Source: an uncultured Prochlorococcus sp. (GTDB lineage: Bacteria > Cyanobacteriota > Cyanobacteriia > PCC-6307 > Cyanobiaceae). From it: 33,824 bases of DNA. Location: assembly GCA_902574425.1 (NCBI GenBank), contig CACGNA010000011.1:1-33824 (forward strand), in the 5' to 3' direction. This document shows positions 9,063 to 16,805 of the stretch, in pieces. The notes under the pieces were generated by a model. That model was given only the letters and a program-made list of their open reading frames with translations, did not search any database and was not told the DNA's origin. A program made the translations under genes and the position numbers. Position 1 is the stretch's first letter; each line of letters begins with the position of its first letter.

Positions 9063-9973
9063 TTACTCATATCCAGCATTCTCTTTATTGGTACATAAGC
9101 TCTTCTTATTATTTCTGGGTCAAGTTCGATAGACGGGGAATTGTTTTTCAAACAATCTAGAATTTTTTCTAAAGTATTTAATTTCATATATGGACACTCG
9201 TTACATTTACAACCTTCTATATCTGGAACTTCAATGAAGATTTTATTAGGTTCTTTCTTCTTCATTTGATGGATTATTCCAGGTTCAGTTAATACCATGT
9301 ATGTTTTAGATGGATCTTTACTTACGAAATCAAGCAGTTTACTTGTTGATCCAATAAAATCTGATAGAGTTAGTAAATTTTCCCTACATTCAGGATGAGC
9401 AATGACTTTTGATCCTGGATTTTGATATTTTAATTTTAGTAGTGCTTCTTCACTAAATGATTCATGAACAATACAGCTGCCAGGCCATAATTTAAGATCT
9501 CTTCCTGAATTTTTCTGTACCCATCTCCCAAGGTTCTGATCTGGCGCAAATATTATCTTTTTATCTTCAGGTATCTTTTTAACTAATGAGACTGCATTAC
9601 TGCTTGTACAAATCAGATCACTTTGCGCTTTTACTTCTGCAGTGCAATTTATATAACTTACGACATAATGATCTGGATTTTCTTCCCTAAATTTTTGAAA
9701 TTTATCTGAGGGACAATCGTCTGCTAATGAGCATCCTGCGTCAATATCTGGTAATAGGACTGTTTTATTTGGGCTAAGTATTTTTGCAGTTTCGGCCATA
9801 AAGTGTACACCGCAAAAAATTATTATATCTGCATCATTATTTGCAGCTTTCCTAGATAGATCTAATGAATCACCAATGAAATCTGCAATTTCTTGAATCT
9901 CTGGAGCTTGATAATAGTGCGCAAGAATAATGGCATTAGCTTTTTTGCAACGCTCCTTTATTTCAGAAATCAA
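9059..9973 (-). CDS. nadA: Quinolinate synthase A
   Basis: [4Fe-4S] enzyme that condenses iminoaspartate with dihydroxyacetone phosphate to quinolinate in de novo NAD synthesis. It shows the ILAHYYQAPEIQEIADFIGDS opening (about residues 16-36), IIFCGVHFMAETAKIL with the first cluster Cys, the TSSNAVS block with the preceding ICTS Cys, and the C-terminal EGCKCNECPYMKLNTLEK that carries the third cluster Cys. At 304 aa it is typical of the short cyanobacterial form. Its stop overlaps the convergent protease gene by 4 bases, so transcripts from the two strands collide here. Confidence 0.94.
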   Translation of the reverse strand: MISEIKERCKKANAIILAHYYQAPEIQEIADFIGDSLDLSRKAANNDADIIIFCGVHFMAETAKILSPNKTVLLPDIDAGCSLADDCPSDKFQKFREENPDHYVVSYINCTAEVKAQSDLICTSSNAVSLVKKIPEDKKIIFAPDQNLGRWVQKNSGRDLKLWPGSCIVHESFSEEALLKLKYQNPGSKVIAHPECRENLLTLSDFIGSTSKLLDFVSKDPSKTYMVLTEPGIIHQMKKKEPNKIFIEVPDIEGCKCNECPYMKLNTLEKILDCLKNNSPSIELDPEIIRRAYVPIKRMLDMSN

Positions 9974-10076
9974 ATGCTCTTCAGTTTGAAAGGATTTCTG
10001 TTCAGCAGTAGAATTTATACTGGTCAGGATTTAGAATATCTCTAAATAGATTATATGCCTTTAAACAGAAAAAAAT

Positions 10077-10910
10077 CTGACAAATTTAAAAATTGCTATT
10101 GTTGGTGACTGTCATGGTCAATGGTCTGAATTAGACTTGAAAGTTTTATCGATTATTAAACCTAATATTGTTTTATTTGTTGGTGATATTTCTGATGGAA
10201 GTGTCAAAATAATAAAAAAAATCAATGAGATCAAAATTCCTACTTTTGTGATTTTAGGAAATCATGATAAAGGTAAGGATTCTACAGGTGAAATTCTTTC
10301 AAAGCAGATACGTGTTCTTGGTGAAAAATATTGTGCATGGGATTTAAAAGTTTTTAATAATCAAATTAATTTACTTTCTGCGAGACCATGTAGTTCTGGA
10401 GGCGGTTATTATCTTTCAAAAGAAGTTAAAGGCGTTTATGGACCTATCACCGAACAAGATTCAATAAATAAAATTATCAAATGTTCAGAGGAGACTATTG
10501 AAGATATCCCTTTAATAATTATGTCTCATGCTGGCCCTTCTGGTTTAGGCTCAGAACCTAAAAGCATTTGTGGGAAAGACTGGAAAATACCCTCTTTAGA
10601 TTGGGGAGATAGAGATTTGTCTGTGGCTATTTCTCAAATACAAAAGAAAAGAAAAGTTGAGCTTGTAATTTTTGGTCATATGCACAATAGGCTTAAAAGA
10701 AATCTTGGTTTAAGAGAGATGTTTAAAATTGATAGCAAAGGAACAATTTATTTCAACACTGCTGTAGTGCCAAGATATAAAACCGATGAAGATGGGAAAT
10801 TATTAATTAACTTTTCATGGATTGAGTTTAAAAAAAAGGAATTAATAAATGTTTCTCATCGATGGTATTCAGAGTCTGGTGAAATTTGTGAAGAAGATAA
10901 ATTTTTTTAG
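10077..10910 (+). CDS. Calcineurin-like metallophosphoesterase (TIGR04168-like), start displaced by frameshift
   Basis: Metal-dependent phosphoesterase with the full motif series: IVGDCHG (metal block I, encoded at about 10098-10118), LFVGDISDG (II), ILGNHDKG (III), MSHAGPSG (IV) and FGHMHNRL (V). It looks like the cyanobacterial TIGR04168 group, and the substrate is unknown. Block I lies upstream of the first conventional start in frame (TTG 10137), so the gene must begin earlier. The frame is open from 10065 but offers only CTG at 10077. Removing one A from the A7 run at 10069-10075 joins it to an ATG at 10055. I list CTG 10077 as the most conservative start. Confidence 0.8.
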   Translation: MTNLKIAIVGDCHGQWSELDLKVLSIIKPNIVLFVGDISDGSVKIIKKINEIKIPTFVILGNHDKGKDSTGEILSKQIRVLGEKYCAWDLKVFNNQINLLSARPCSSGGGYYLSKEVKGVYGPITEQDSINKIIKCSEETIEDIPLIIMSHAGPSGLGSEPKSICGKDWKIPSLDWGDRDLSVAISQIQKKRKVELVIFGHMHNRLKRNLGLREMFKIDSKGTIYFNTAVVPRYKTDEDGKLLINFSWIEFKKKELINVSHRWYSESGEICEEDKFF

Positions 10911-10933
10911 AATTAGATATTCTTGATCATATT

Positions 10934-11731
10934 TTAAGTGCTCTTGGGCTTTTTATATCTTGTAAACAATGTTTGAGATAAGATATAGCCCGCAATTCCT
11001 GCGGCTGTAAAAGCTAAACCATTTTTAAATAAAGGTAATAAATCATTTGTTCTGGATATTATCGGTGCTAAACCAAAAATTCCAAATAACATTCCCCATA
11101 AGGGAGAAAGAAGAGCTAAAAATCCAATTGATATGACTTGACCTTCTTTTCTTGGGGCAGATGCGAAACCTGCTACTAAACCTCCAAGAATGGAAGTACA
11201 TAAAGTCCATACATATTGCTCTTTGGGTAGGCCAGGGACAACTTGACACCCTCCTCTTTCAAGGCAAATCTTTACTGAATTAATTGCATCTAATACTGCA
11301 CCATCCTCACCGTGATCTTTCACATAATATTGATTACCAAATCTTGTTTGAAGTTCAACCCAAAATAACCTTGGCATAAAATTAAAATAAGCCTCTCCGA
11401 CGTTAAAGTTCAGTAAATTTCCTCCTCTAGGATCTGCAACTATTAACAAACTTGTCTCATCTAAATCCCAATAGTCCTTTATTGCGCTACCAGGAGAACT
11501 CTCAAACTGAGATAAATATTTAATTTTCCACCCACTTTCAATTTCTAGTTTGTTGAGCTTATCCTCTAAAGATTTTTTCTGGTTAGGGCTTAATGTTTTA
11601 GCTAAATCAATCACGGGTGTTTTTTCTTCTGGTAAGAGATTTGGATTATTTATAGCGAAAACGGGTTTATGTGAAATTAAAACTAATATAGATAGAAATA
11701 TTCCCAATAAATAGTTAATCTTTGAAGGCAT
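10934..11731 (-). CDS. TPM-domain (Psb32 / TLP18.3-like) membrane-anchored protein
   Basis: Thylakoid- or periplasm-facing protein of the TPM domain family, whose plant and cyanobacterial members (TLP18.3, Psb32) help protect or repair photosystem II. It has a signal peptide in the first about 26 residues (LGIFLSILVLISHKPVFA), then a TPM domain from TPVIDLAKTLSP to about residue 165, including LLIVADPRGGNLLNFNVG. Two or more C-terminal membrane spans follow. The assignment to PSII repair is by family only. It is divergent from the MidA-like gene with 31 bases between starts, so the two probably share a promoter region. Confidence 0.78.
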   Translation of the reverse strand: MPSKINYLLGIFLSILVLISHKPVFAINNPNLLPEEKTPVIDLAKTLSPNQKKSLEDKLNKLEIESGWKIKYLSQFESSPGSAIKDYWDLDETSLLIVADPRGGNLLNFNVGEAYFNFMPRLFWVELQTRFGNQYYVKDHGEDGAVLDAINSVKICLERGGCQVVPGLPKEQYVWTLCTSILGGLVAGFASAPRKEGQVISIGFLALLSPLWGMLFGIFGLAPIISRTNDLLPLFKNGLAFTAAGIAGYILSQTLFTRYKKPKST

Positions 11732-11762
11732 AATTAAGTTTTATCTCTTTATATTTTCGCCG

Positions 11763-12953
11763 ATGAATAGCTTACCTGCGAATAATCCAGATTGGTTAGT
11801 TAAAAAAATAATAAAAATGGGTGGGACTATAAGTTTTTATGACTATATGAATTTTGTTTTAAATGATCCTATTAATGGTTACTATGGCAGTGGTAAAGCT
11901 AAGTTAGGCGTTCGAGGCGATTTTGTTACATCATCATCATTATCAGATGATTTTACTTTTTTAGTTGGTAGACAAATAGAAGATTGGTTGATCCAGTTCA
12001 AAAGTATTCTTTTATCTCATCAGAAATTAGCTGTAATTGAATTTGGAGCTGGAGATGGAAGCTTTATGAGTGGATTAATTAAATATTTATTAGGAAGTAG
12101 CAAGAATCTTTTGAAAGGAGTTTCTTTTATAATCATTGAACCTAATAAAGGGATGGTAGAAAAACAAAAAAATAAATTGGAGGATTTCTTAAACTTAGGG
12201 ATTGATATTTTATGGAAAGGTTTGGAAGAAGTAGAGGAAAATAATATCAATGGAATAGTTATTGCAAATGAGGTTTTAGATGCTTTGCCGGTAGAGAGAA
12301 TTACTTTTTCAAAAGAAAAATTGTTTCGTCAAGCAGTATCTATAGACAAAAAATCCTGTAGATTATTTTTTGATGAAATGCCAATTACAAGTGAATTGGG
12401 AAAAAGTATCGAACTTGCTAAAAGTAAACTGGGGATAAATATTCCGCCTAAAGATGCCCTTGAAGGATGGACTACAGAATGGCATGTAGACAACTCAAAA
12501 TGGTTAAAAGCTCTTTATGGGAGAATCAATAATGGAATCTTATTGATAATTGATTACGCCAAAGAAGCTGAGAAATATTATAACTCTAGGAATTCTGATG
12601 GGACGATGGTTACTTATAAAAATCAAAAAATGATGAATAATGTTCTAGATTCACCTGGAAATTGCGATTTAACATCTCATGTGTGCGTAGAAACTTTAAT
12701 TAATGATGCTGAGAATCTAGGATTTAATACTGTTGGAATAACTAAACAAGGAGAGGCTTTGTTGGCACTTGGTTTAGCAGATAGACTTTATGGGATTCAG
12801 AAAGAATTTAAGGAGGATTTATCAAATGCCCTTTTAAGAAGAGAGGCATTACTGAGACTGGTTGACCCTGTGTGTCTCGGTGATTTTAAGTGGTTTGTTT
12901 TTAATAAGTTTAAAGAGAAGAAAATGAATATAAATTCAACCTGCTTGCGTTAA
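11763..12953 (+). CDS. SAM-dependent methyltransferase, MidA/NDUFAF7 (DUF185) family
   Basis: Predicted class I protein methyltransferase. The eukaryotic relative NDUFAF7 methylates an arginine of complex I, so an NDH-1 target is a plausible but untested guess. Visible features: [21 protein letters not shown] near the N-terminus, [14 protein letters not shown], the SAM-binding [12 protein letters not shown] (about residue 94), [17 protein letters not shown], and [16 protein letters not shown]. At 396 aa it is full length. Its 3' end overlaps the convergent aroB by 4 bases. Confidence 0.85.
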   Translation: MNSLPANNPDWLVKKIIKMGGTISFYDYMNFVLNDPINGYYGSGKAKLGVRGDFVTSSSLSDDFTFLVGRQIEDWLIQFKSILLSHQKLAVIEFGAGDGSFMSGLIKYLLGSSKNLLKGVSFIIIEPNKGMVEKQKNKLEDFLNLGIDILWKGLEEVEENNINGIVIANEVLDALPVERITFSKEKLFRQAVSIDKKSCRLFFDEMPITSELGKSIELAKSKLGINIPPKDALEGWTTEWHVDNSKWLKALYGRINNGILLIIDYAKEAEKYYNSRNSDGTMVTYKNQKMMNNVLDSPGNCDLTSHVCVETLINDAENLGFNTVGITKQGEALLALGLADRLYGIQKEFKEDLSNALLRREALLRLVDPVCLGDFKWFVFNKFKEKKMNINSTCLR

Positions 12954-14041
12954 GAAAAAAACTTTAAAAATAATGAATCCTCTACGTCATCATATATATC
13001 CACTTCACCAATTTCCTTCGGTAAGATGAATCTCATTTTTCCATCACGAACTTTTTTGTCGCCCATAAGTATTGTTAGAACGTCTTCTTTATTTATTTTG
13101 GGGATCTCGGTAGGAAGATCGTAACTCTCCAAAAGATTCTGCTGTCTCTCTAATTCTTCTTGAGACCATAATCCTTTCTCAATTGCTACTTTTCCCGCAA
13201 TATTCATGCCAATTGATATCGCCTCACCATGTAGAAATTTGCCGTATCCACATAAATTTTCAATAACGTGACCAAAAGAATGACCATAATTTAATATCGC
13301 TCTAACACCGTGTTCATGTTCGTCTTGAGAAACAATATGAGACTTTGTTTTAATTGAACTATTAATTATTTTAATTAAATATTCATTTTTTAGATTTATA
13401 AGTTCATTCTTGTTCTTTTCAATTTCTAAGTATTCGAAAAGTTCTTTATCTCTTATGACTCCGTATTTTATTACTTCGGCCATACCGGCACTAAATTCTC
13501 TTTTGGGCAAACTTTTCAAAGTTTCTGGATCAATAAAAACAGCTTTAGGTTGATTAAAAGCACCAATTAAGTTTTTGCCTTTAGGATGATTCACGCCTGT
13601 TTTCCCTCCGACAGATGAATCAACCATTGATAATAATGTTGTTGGAATCTGAATATATTCGATACCTCTCAACCAAGTTGCCGCAGCAAAACCACTGACA
13701 TCTCCAACAATTCCTCCTCCAAGTGCAATGATTATTGAATTTCTATCTAAACCAAATTCAAATGCAACGTCATATATTTCACTTAAAGTTTTCAAGTTTT
13801 TATGAGATTCTCCGGCCTTGATAAGGAATATTTGGGCCTTAAAATTATTATCTTTTAAATTACTTAAGAATCTTTCTCCATATAAATTTGATATTTCTTC
13901 ATTTGAAATCACAAGTATTTTTCTGTTTTTTGTTATTCCAATTTTTAAAAGTTCTTCGCAGATATTATTGAGTATTCCTCCTTCTAGAGTTACTTCGTAT
14001 GACTTATCACCTAATGGAACTAATATTTTTCTCTTATTCAC
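12950..14041 (-). CDS. aroB: 3-dehydroquinate synthase
   Basis: Second enzyme of the shikimate pathway, converting DAHP to 3-dehydroquinate with NAD+ and a metal. It shows [20 protein letters not shown] (about residues 105-124), the [19 protein letters not shown] block, the [10 protein letters not shown] loop, and the metal-binding [13 protein letters not shown] with its second His in [10 protein letters not shown]. At 363 aa it is normal length. ATG start at 14041. Convergent with the methyltransferase gene. Confidence 0.95.
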   Translation of the reverse strand: MNKRKILVPLGDKSYEVTLEGGILNNICEELLKIGITKNRKILVISNEEISNLYGERFLSNLKDNNFKAQIFLIKAGESHKNLKTLSEIYDVAFEFGLDRNSIIIALGGGIVGDVSGFAAATWLRGIEYIQIPTTLLSMVDSSVGGKTGVNHPKGKNLIGAFNQPKAVFIDPETLKSLPKREFSAGMAEVIKYGVIRDKELFEYLEIEKNKNELINLKNEYLIKIINSSIKTKSHIVSQDEHEHGVRAILNYGHSFGHVIENLCGYGKFLHGEAISIGMNIAGKVAIEKGLWSQEELERQQNLLESYDLPTEIPKINKEDVLTILMGDKKVRDGKMRFILPKEIGEVDIYDDVEDSLFLKFFS

Positions 14042-14166
14042 AATTAATTACCTAGTTTGGATTTATAAATATTTGGTTTTAAATACTTCTTATAATAGCA
14101 AAACCTAAGCTCTAAATACTTAAAAAATCAGTTGTTAAGAATCAGAAATCGTAATAAAATCAGCCT

Positions 14167-15357
14167 ATGAGTTTAAAAAAAAATATAAAAAATATTAAGA
14201 AAAATTATTCTCTAGGAATAATTGGAGGTGGTCAACTGGCTTTGATGTTAACTGAGGCAGCAAAAAAAAGAAATTTAGAAGTATGTGTTCAAACAAAATC
14301 TTGTGAGGATCCTGCTGGTTCAAAAGCAGATTATGTTATTGAAGCTGATCCTTTAAAGATAAGGGGTAATAAATCATTAATTAATGAGTGTGAAACTATA
14401 ATTTTTGAAAATGAATGGATAAAAATTGATAAATTAAATTTAATTGATAATAATGATATATTCATCCCAAGCCTCGATGCAATTAAGCCTTTAGTAGATA
14501 GGTTTTCTCAAAAACAACTAATAGATAATATGAATATACCCTGTCCAAAATGGATAAGTATTGAAGATTTTAAAAATCTCTCGGATGAGGAAATCAATAA
14601 TTGGAGTTTCCCTTTAATGGCAAAATCAAATAAAGGTGGATATGACGGTAAAGGGAACAAAAAAATAAAGACAAAAGAAGATTTAGATTCTTTATTAAAA
14701 GATAATAATTCTGATGATTGGTTAATAGAAGAATGGATAGATTATGAAAAAGAACTAGCTCTTGTGGGTTCAAGAGATCATACTGGTAAGATTAGATTCT
14801 TTCCAATTGTTGAGACATTCCAATCAAACCATGTTTGTGATTGGGTTCTTGCGCCTGCAGCAACTGAATATGATTTAAACTTATTTGCAATAAATATTTT
14901 CTCTTCAATAGTAAATGAACTTAATTACGTTGGAGTTTTAGGTATTGAATTCTTCTATGGAGACAATGGTCTTTTAATTAATGAAATAGCTCCAAGAACT
15001 CACAACTCTGCTCATTTTTCTATTGAGGCTTGTTCTTCAAGCCAGTTTGATCAATATGTTTGCATTTCATCTGGAATAATGCCACCTGAAATTAAAATGA
15101 ATTGTGAGGGAGCAATTATGATAAATCTTCTCGGATTAAAAAATAATTTCCCAATTTCAATGGAAACAAGATTTAAAATGTTATCTGAAATTGAGGGTTC
15201 TAATATTCATTGTTATGGCAAATCTCGAGAAATTCTGGGAAGAAAAATGGCTCATATCACATTTTTATTAAATGGTGAAACTCATTCAGAAAGATATGAT
15301 GAAGCTCAAGTTTTATTAACTATGGTAAGAGACATTTGGCCATCTCCAAATGGATAA
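14167..15357 (+). CDS. purK: 5-(carboxyamino)imidazole ribonucleotide synthase
   Basis: ATP-grasp enzyme of purine synthesis that carboxylates AIR to N5-CAIR using ATP and bicarbonate. The order is an N-terminal dinucleotide-like loop LGIIGGGQLALML (about 18-30), central ATP-grasp segments FPLMAKSNKGGYDGKG and DWLIEEWIDYEKELAL, the metal site GVLGIEFFYGDNGLLINEIAPRTHNSAH, and C-terminal SREILGRKMAHITFL. At 396 aa it is complete. ATG start at 14167. The 6S RNA gene follows directly, the arrangement reported for other cyanobacteria. Confidence 0.95.
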   Translation: MSLKKNIKNIKKNYSLGIIGGGQLALMLTEAAKKRNLEVCVQTKSCEDPAGSKADYVIEADPLKIRGNKSLINECETIIFENEWIKIDKLNLIDNNDIFIPSLDAIKPLVDRFSQKQLIDNMNIPCPKWISIEDFKNLSDEEINNWSFPLMAKSNKGGYDGKGNKKIKTKEDLDSLLKDNNSDDWLIEEWIDYEKELALVGSRDHTGKIRFFPIVETFQSNHVCDWVLAPAATEYDLNLFAINIFSSIVNELNYVGVLGIEFFYGDNGLLINEIAPRTHNSAHFSIEACSSSQFDQYVCISSGIMPPEIKMNCEGAIMINLLGLKNNFPISMETRFKMLSEIEGSNIHCYGKSREILGRKMAHITFLLNGETHSERYDEAQVLLTMVRDIWPSPNG

Positions 15358-15380
15358 AAAAATAAGTTAGAGTTAATATA

Positions 15381-15552
15381 CTGGATCTTTGGTTAAGTTC
15401 TTCTTTATGTGCTCTGATCTGACTCTCTTTCGACATGAGGAGACTGTCGTGATGCGGTAGTAAACCGATCTTGTAATCGGAAACGAAAGCCCACTTTGAA
15501 TCCTCTTCTGGCTTTTCCAGGTCGATGCAGCAGAGAACTGACGGGGATCCGG
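15381..15552 (+). ncRNA. ssrS: 6S RNA (SsaA/SsrS-type RNA polymerase-binding RNA)
   Basis: Small RNA that mimics an open promoter and sequesters sigma70-type RNA polymerase. It sits just after purK, the known cyanobacterial position. The ends pair as a closing stem (15381-15387 CTGGATC with 15546-15552 GATCCGG). A second helix pairs 15396-15401 with 15534-15539, and internal hairpins form at 15431-15449 (CGACA/TGTCG) and 15465-15480 (CCGAT/ATCGG). The stretch is clearly richer in GC than its surroundings and has no coding frame. A TAATAT at 15374-15379 may be its -10 box, so the exact 5' end is uncertain by a few bases. Confidence 0.8.
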
Positions 15553-15556
15553 TAAA

Positions 15557-15603
15557 CCTCTTAAAAACCTGTTATATCAACGGTTTTTGAGGGGTCTTTT
15601 TAT
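15557..15603 (+). terminator. Rho-independent terminator after 6S RNA
   Basis: The stem pairs CCTCTTAAAAACC (15557-15569) with GGTTTTTGAGGGG (15582-15594) through G-U-tolerant pairing across a loop of about 12 bases, and is followed by TCTTTTTATT. It lies five bases past the 6S closing stem. Confidence 0.75.
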
Positions 15604-15640
15604 TACTATTATTATGGTGCCTTACCAGCTTGTCTTCCCA

Positions 15641-15699
15641 TGTATAGGTAACACCACCAATTTCCTCTGTATAGAAAACACTTCAGTCTCCCCTGTATA
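15641..15699 (+). repeat. Three evenly spaced TGTATA elements
   Basis: TGTATA occurs at 15641-15646, 15668-15673 and 15694-15699, with spacing of 27 and 26 bases. The first two copies extend to TGTATAG-nn-AACAC. No gene covers the stretch between the 6S terminator and 15748. The elements could be an operator array or the remains of a tandem duplication. Confidence 0.35.
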
Positions 15700-15747
15700 C
15701 ATGACGATTCTTTTATAGATGTATTACTCTGCCAAAACTAAATAACA

Positions 15748-15918
15748 TCAACTCCAATCTGGAGGTTCTGGAATATCTTGTTCTTCCTCTTCTGCCTCTT
15801 TTCTTTGCATCTCTTTAAATATTCCTATTCGAATCTTTGTGAAGTACAGAAGTTGACTATATTCATTATCGTTCCATTTAGAGATGGGAGTTCCATCCCT
15901 ATGGATAATATTGAAATG
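15748..15918 (-). pseudogene. Small conserved-looking ORF without start codon (possible gene remnant)
   Basis: On the minus strand a 56-codon open frame ends in a protein-like, acidic tail: NNEYSQLL-type segment, IRIGIFKEMQRKEAEEEE, then DIPEPPDWS and TGA at 15748. Composition and codon use look coding, and the frame reads HRDGTPISKWND before that. No ATG, GTG or TTG exists until a Met near residue 35, and a TGA at 15919-15921 closes it upstream. I read it as a small cyanobacterial hypothetical that has lost its 5' end. An ATT start is the alternative. A plus-strand ORF over the same bases looks like its shadow. Confidence 0.4.
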
Positions 15919-16047
15919 TCAGATCTCATGTTAGAAGAATATTCCAAAAAAGATGTACAAGAAAATTAAAGGCTCAATAATCTATTGAGTCGATAGTCAA
16001 TCATCTCTTAATTTTGATGAGGGTAAATAATTTTTTTTCCAAAATAC

Positions 16048-16077
16048 TTGACGATCCATTTCCAATGCATTTATATT
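16048..16077 (+). promoter_or_regulatory. Promoter of DUF1651 locus, copy 1
   Basis: TTGACG at 16048-16053, an 18-base spacer, and TATATT at 16072-16077. The 19 bases at 16068-16086, spanning the -10 region and the likely start of transcription, are identical to those at 18515-18533 before the paralog, and the -35 hexamer is identical too. Confidence 0.6.
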
Positions 16078-16102
16078 AATAGTACAGATGTATTACTAAG
16101 GA

Positions 16103-16402
16103 ATGACTTTAGGAGGAGCTAATGTTTGGACTAATTTTTCTTACGGTTATCGTAATGAGTCCCCAAGTGGTTGGTTGCTTAGTCCAGACCGCAGCAGATT
16201 AATTTTATTTACAAGGAATAAAAAATCTCCAAGAAATAGTATGAGAATTTTTGCTCATACATATTATGCAAATGATCTTGGTGAGCCAATGGCAATTAAA
16301 TCATCAACACAAATGTATTTGGATAATGCTTGGGATAAATGGCATGACCTTCAATTAGAAGGTTGGACTTTTGAAGAACTTGAATTACCTGAATCAGTAT
16401 GA
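16103..16402 (+). CDS. DUF1651 family protein, copy 1
   Basis: Small protein of DUF1651, a family confined to Prochlorococcus and marine Synechococcus, function unknown. It shows the family's PSGWLLSP near residue 22, a basic stretch after LILFTRN, and the C-terminal pattern of a Trp-rich helix (AWDKWHDLQLEGW). It is paralogous to 18548-18838 (shared ANV-T-F, P-GWL, HT-Y-N-LGEP and W). Its ATG at 16103 has only AAGG two bases upstream, a poor ribosome site. A strong Shine-Dalgarno inside it serves the nested ORF at 16122. Its stop overlaps the next start (ATGA at 16399). Confidence 0.75.
   Translation: MTLGGANVWTNFSYGYRNESPSGWLLSPDRSRLILFTRNKKSPRNSMRIFAHTYYANDLGEPMAIKSSTQMYLDNAWDKWHDLQLEGWTFEELELPESV
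16122..16202 (+). CDS. Nested 26-aa ORF inside DUF1651 copy 1 (candidate overlapping gene)
   Basis: In the +1 frame of the DUF1651 gene, 26 codons encode a hydrophobic peptide opening MFGLIF and reaching PQVVGCL, then VQTAAD and TAA. AGGAGG at 16111-16116 lies five bases before its ATG, an excellent ribosome site. The paralogous locus has an ORF of the same length at the same offset (see 18567). Eleven of the first 20 residues are identical and the other nine are hydrophobic or Ser/Thr exchanges. VVGC resembles a lipobox, although no basic residue precedes the hydrophobic stretch. The function is unknown. Confidence 0.5.
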   Translation: MFGLIFLTVIVMSPQVVGCLVQTAAD

Positions 16403-16539
16403 CTAACTTAAATCCAATCAAAAAGAAATTATCAAAAGTAGATAGAAAGATATCTATGCAAGACCCATCAAAATTATTAGCAGAATTTTTTAATGGTGTT
16501 GTCATTGAACTTGATGAAGAATATAAATATGACTCATAA
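16399..16539 (+). CDS. Small hypothetical protein (46 aa)
   Basis: ORF whose ATG overlaps the DUF1651 stop (ATGA), implying translational coupling. It has a basic N-terminus (NPIKKKLSKVDRKIS) followed by DPSKLLAEFFNGVVIELDEEY and an acidic end. There is no membrane span. I recognise no family. Its 3' end overlaps the next small gene by 11 bases in another frame. Confidence 0.55.
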   Translation: MTNLNPIKKKLSKVDRKISMQDPSKLLAEFFNGVVIELDEEYKYDS

Positions 16540-16681
16540 AGAATTAATAGATCAAGTTTCCGCAAATTTATTTAAACAAAGTGGAAAGTTAGAAAGCAGA
16601 AGATCTTGGTTGGCAATGAGAAATTATCTTGAACAATTAGACAGCGAACAACTTAAATCCATGCTTAAGGACCACGGATGA
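16529..16681 (+). CDS. Small hypothetical protein (50 aa)
   Basis: Soluble, probably helical: THKELIDQVSANLFKQSGK, then RRSWLAMRNYLEQL and SEQLKSMLKDHG. ATG at 16529 is preferred over a TTG-type start at 16493 because it fits the overlapping layout of the three-gene cluster (16103, 16399, 16529), which is probably translated in relay. I recognise no family. The neighbours downstream are on the opposite strand. Confidence 0.6.
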   Translation: MTHKELIDQVSANLFKQSGKLESRRSWLAMRNYLEQLDSEQLKSMLKDHG

Positions 16682-16691
16682 TTTAAAAACT

Positions 16692-16805
16692 TTATTTAGT
16701 TTTTATTTTTTTCTTAATTCTCAGAAAACCGTAAGTTGCAAAGCCAACCAAAAACATATCCAAGTAAATATGCCAAGTAGGAAAAATCTGGTGTATTAAT
16801 TCCAT
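16692..16805 (-). CDS. Small single-span membrane protein (37 aa)
   Basis: Reads MELIHQIFPTWHIYLDMF, then the hydrophobic LVGFATYGFL and a strongly basic tail (RIKKKIKTK), i.e. one membrane span with the C-terminus in the cytoplasm. Its ATG overlaps the stop of the ligase-like gene (TAATG at 16803-16807), so it is the last gene of that minus-strand operon. Family unknown. Confidence 0.5.
   Translation of the reverse strand: MELIHQIFPTWHIYLDMFLVGFATYGFLRIKKKIKTK

Noticed and set aside
15361-15600. tmRNA or tRNA at the GC-rich stretch after purK
   Set aside because: No acceptor stem, CCA end or tRNA-like arms; the long closing stem, internal helices and position after purK fit 6S RNA.
15778-15969. 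Plus-strand 63-aa ORF
   Set aside because: Lies antisense to the better minus-strand frame ending in DIPEPPDWS; composition looks like a shadow and no ribosome site precedes it.
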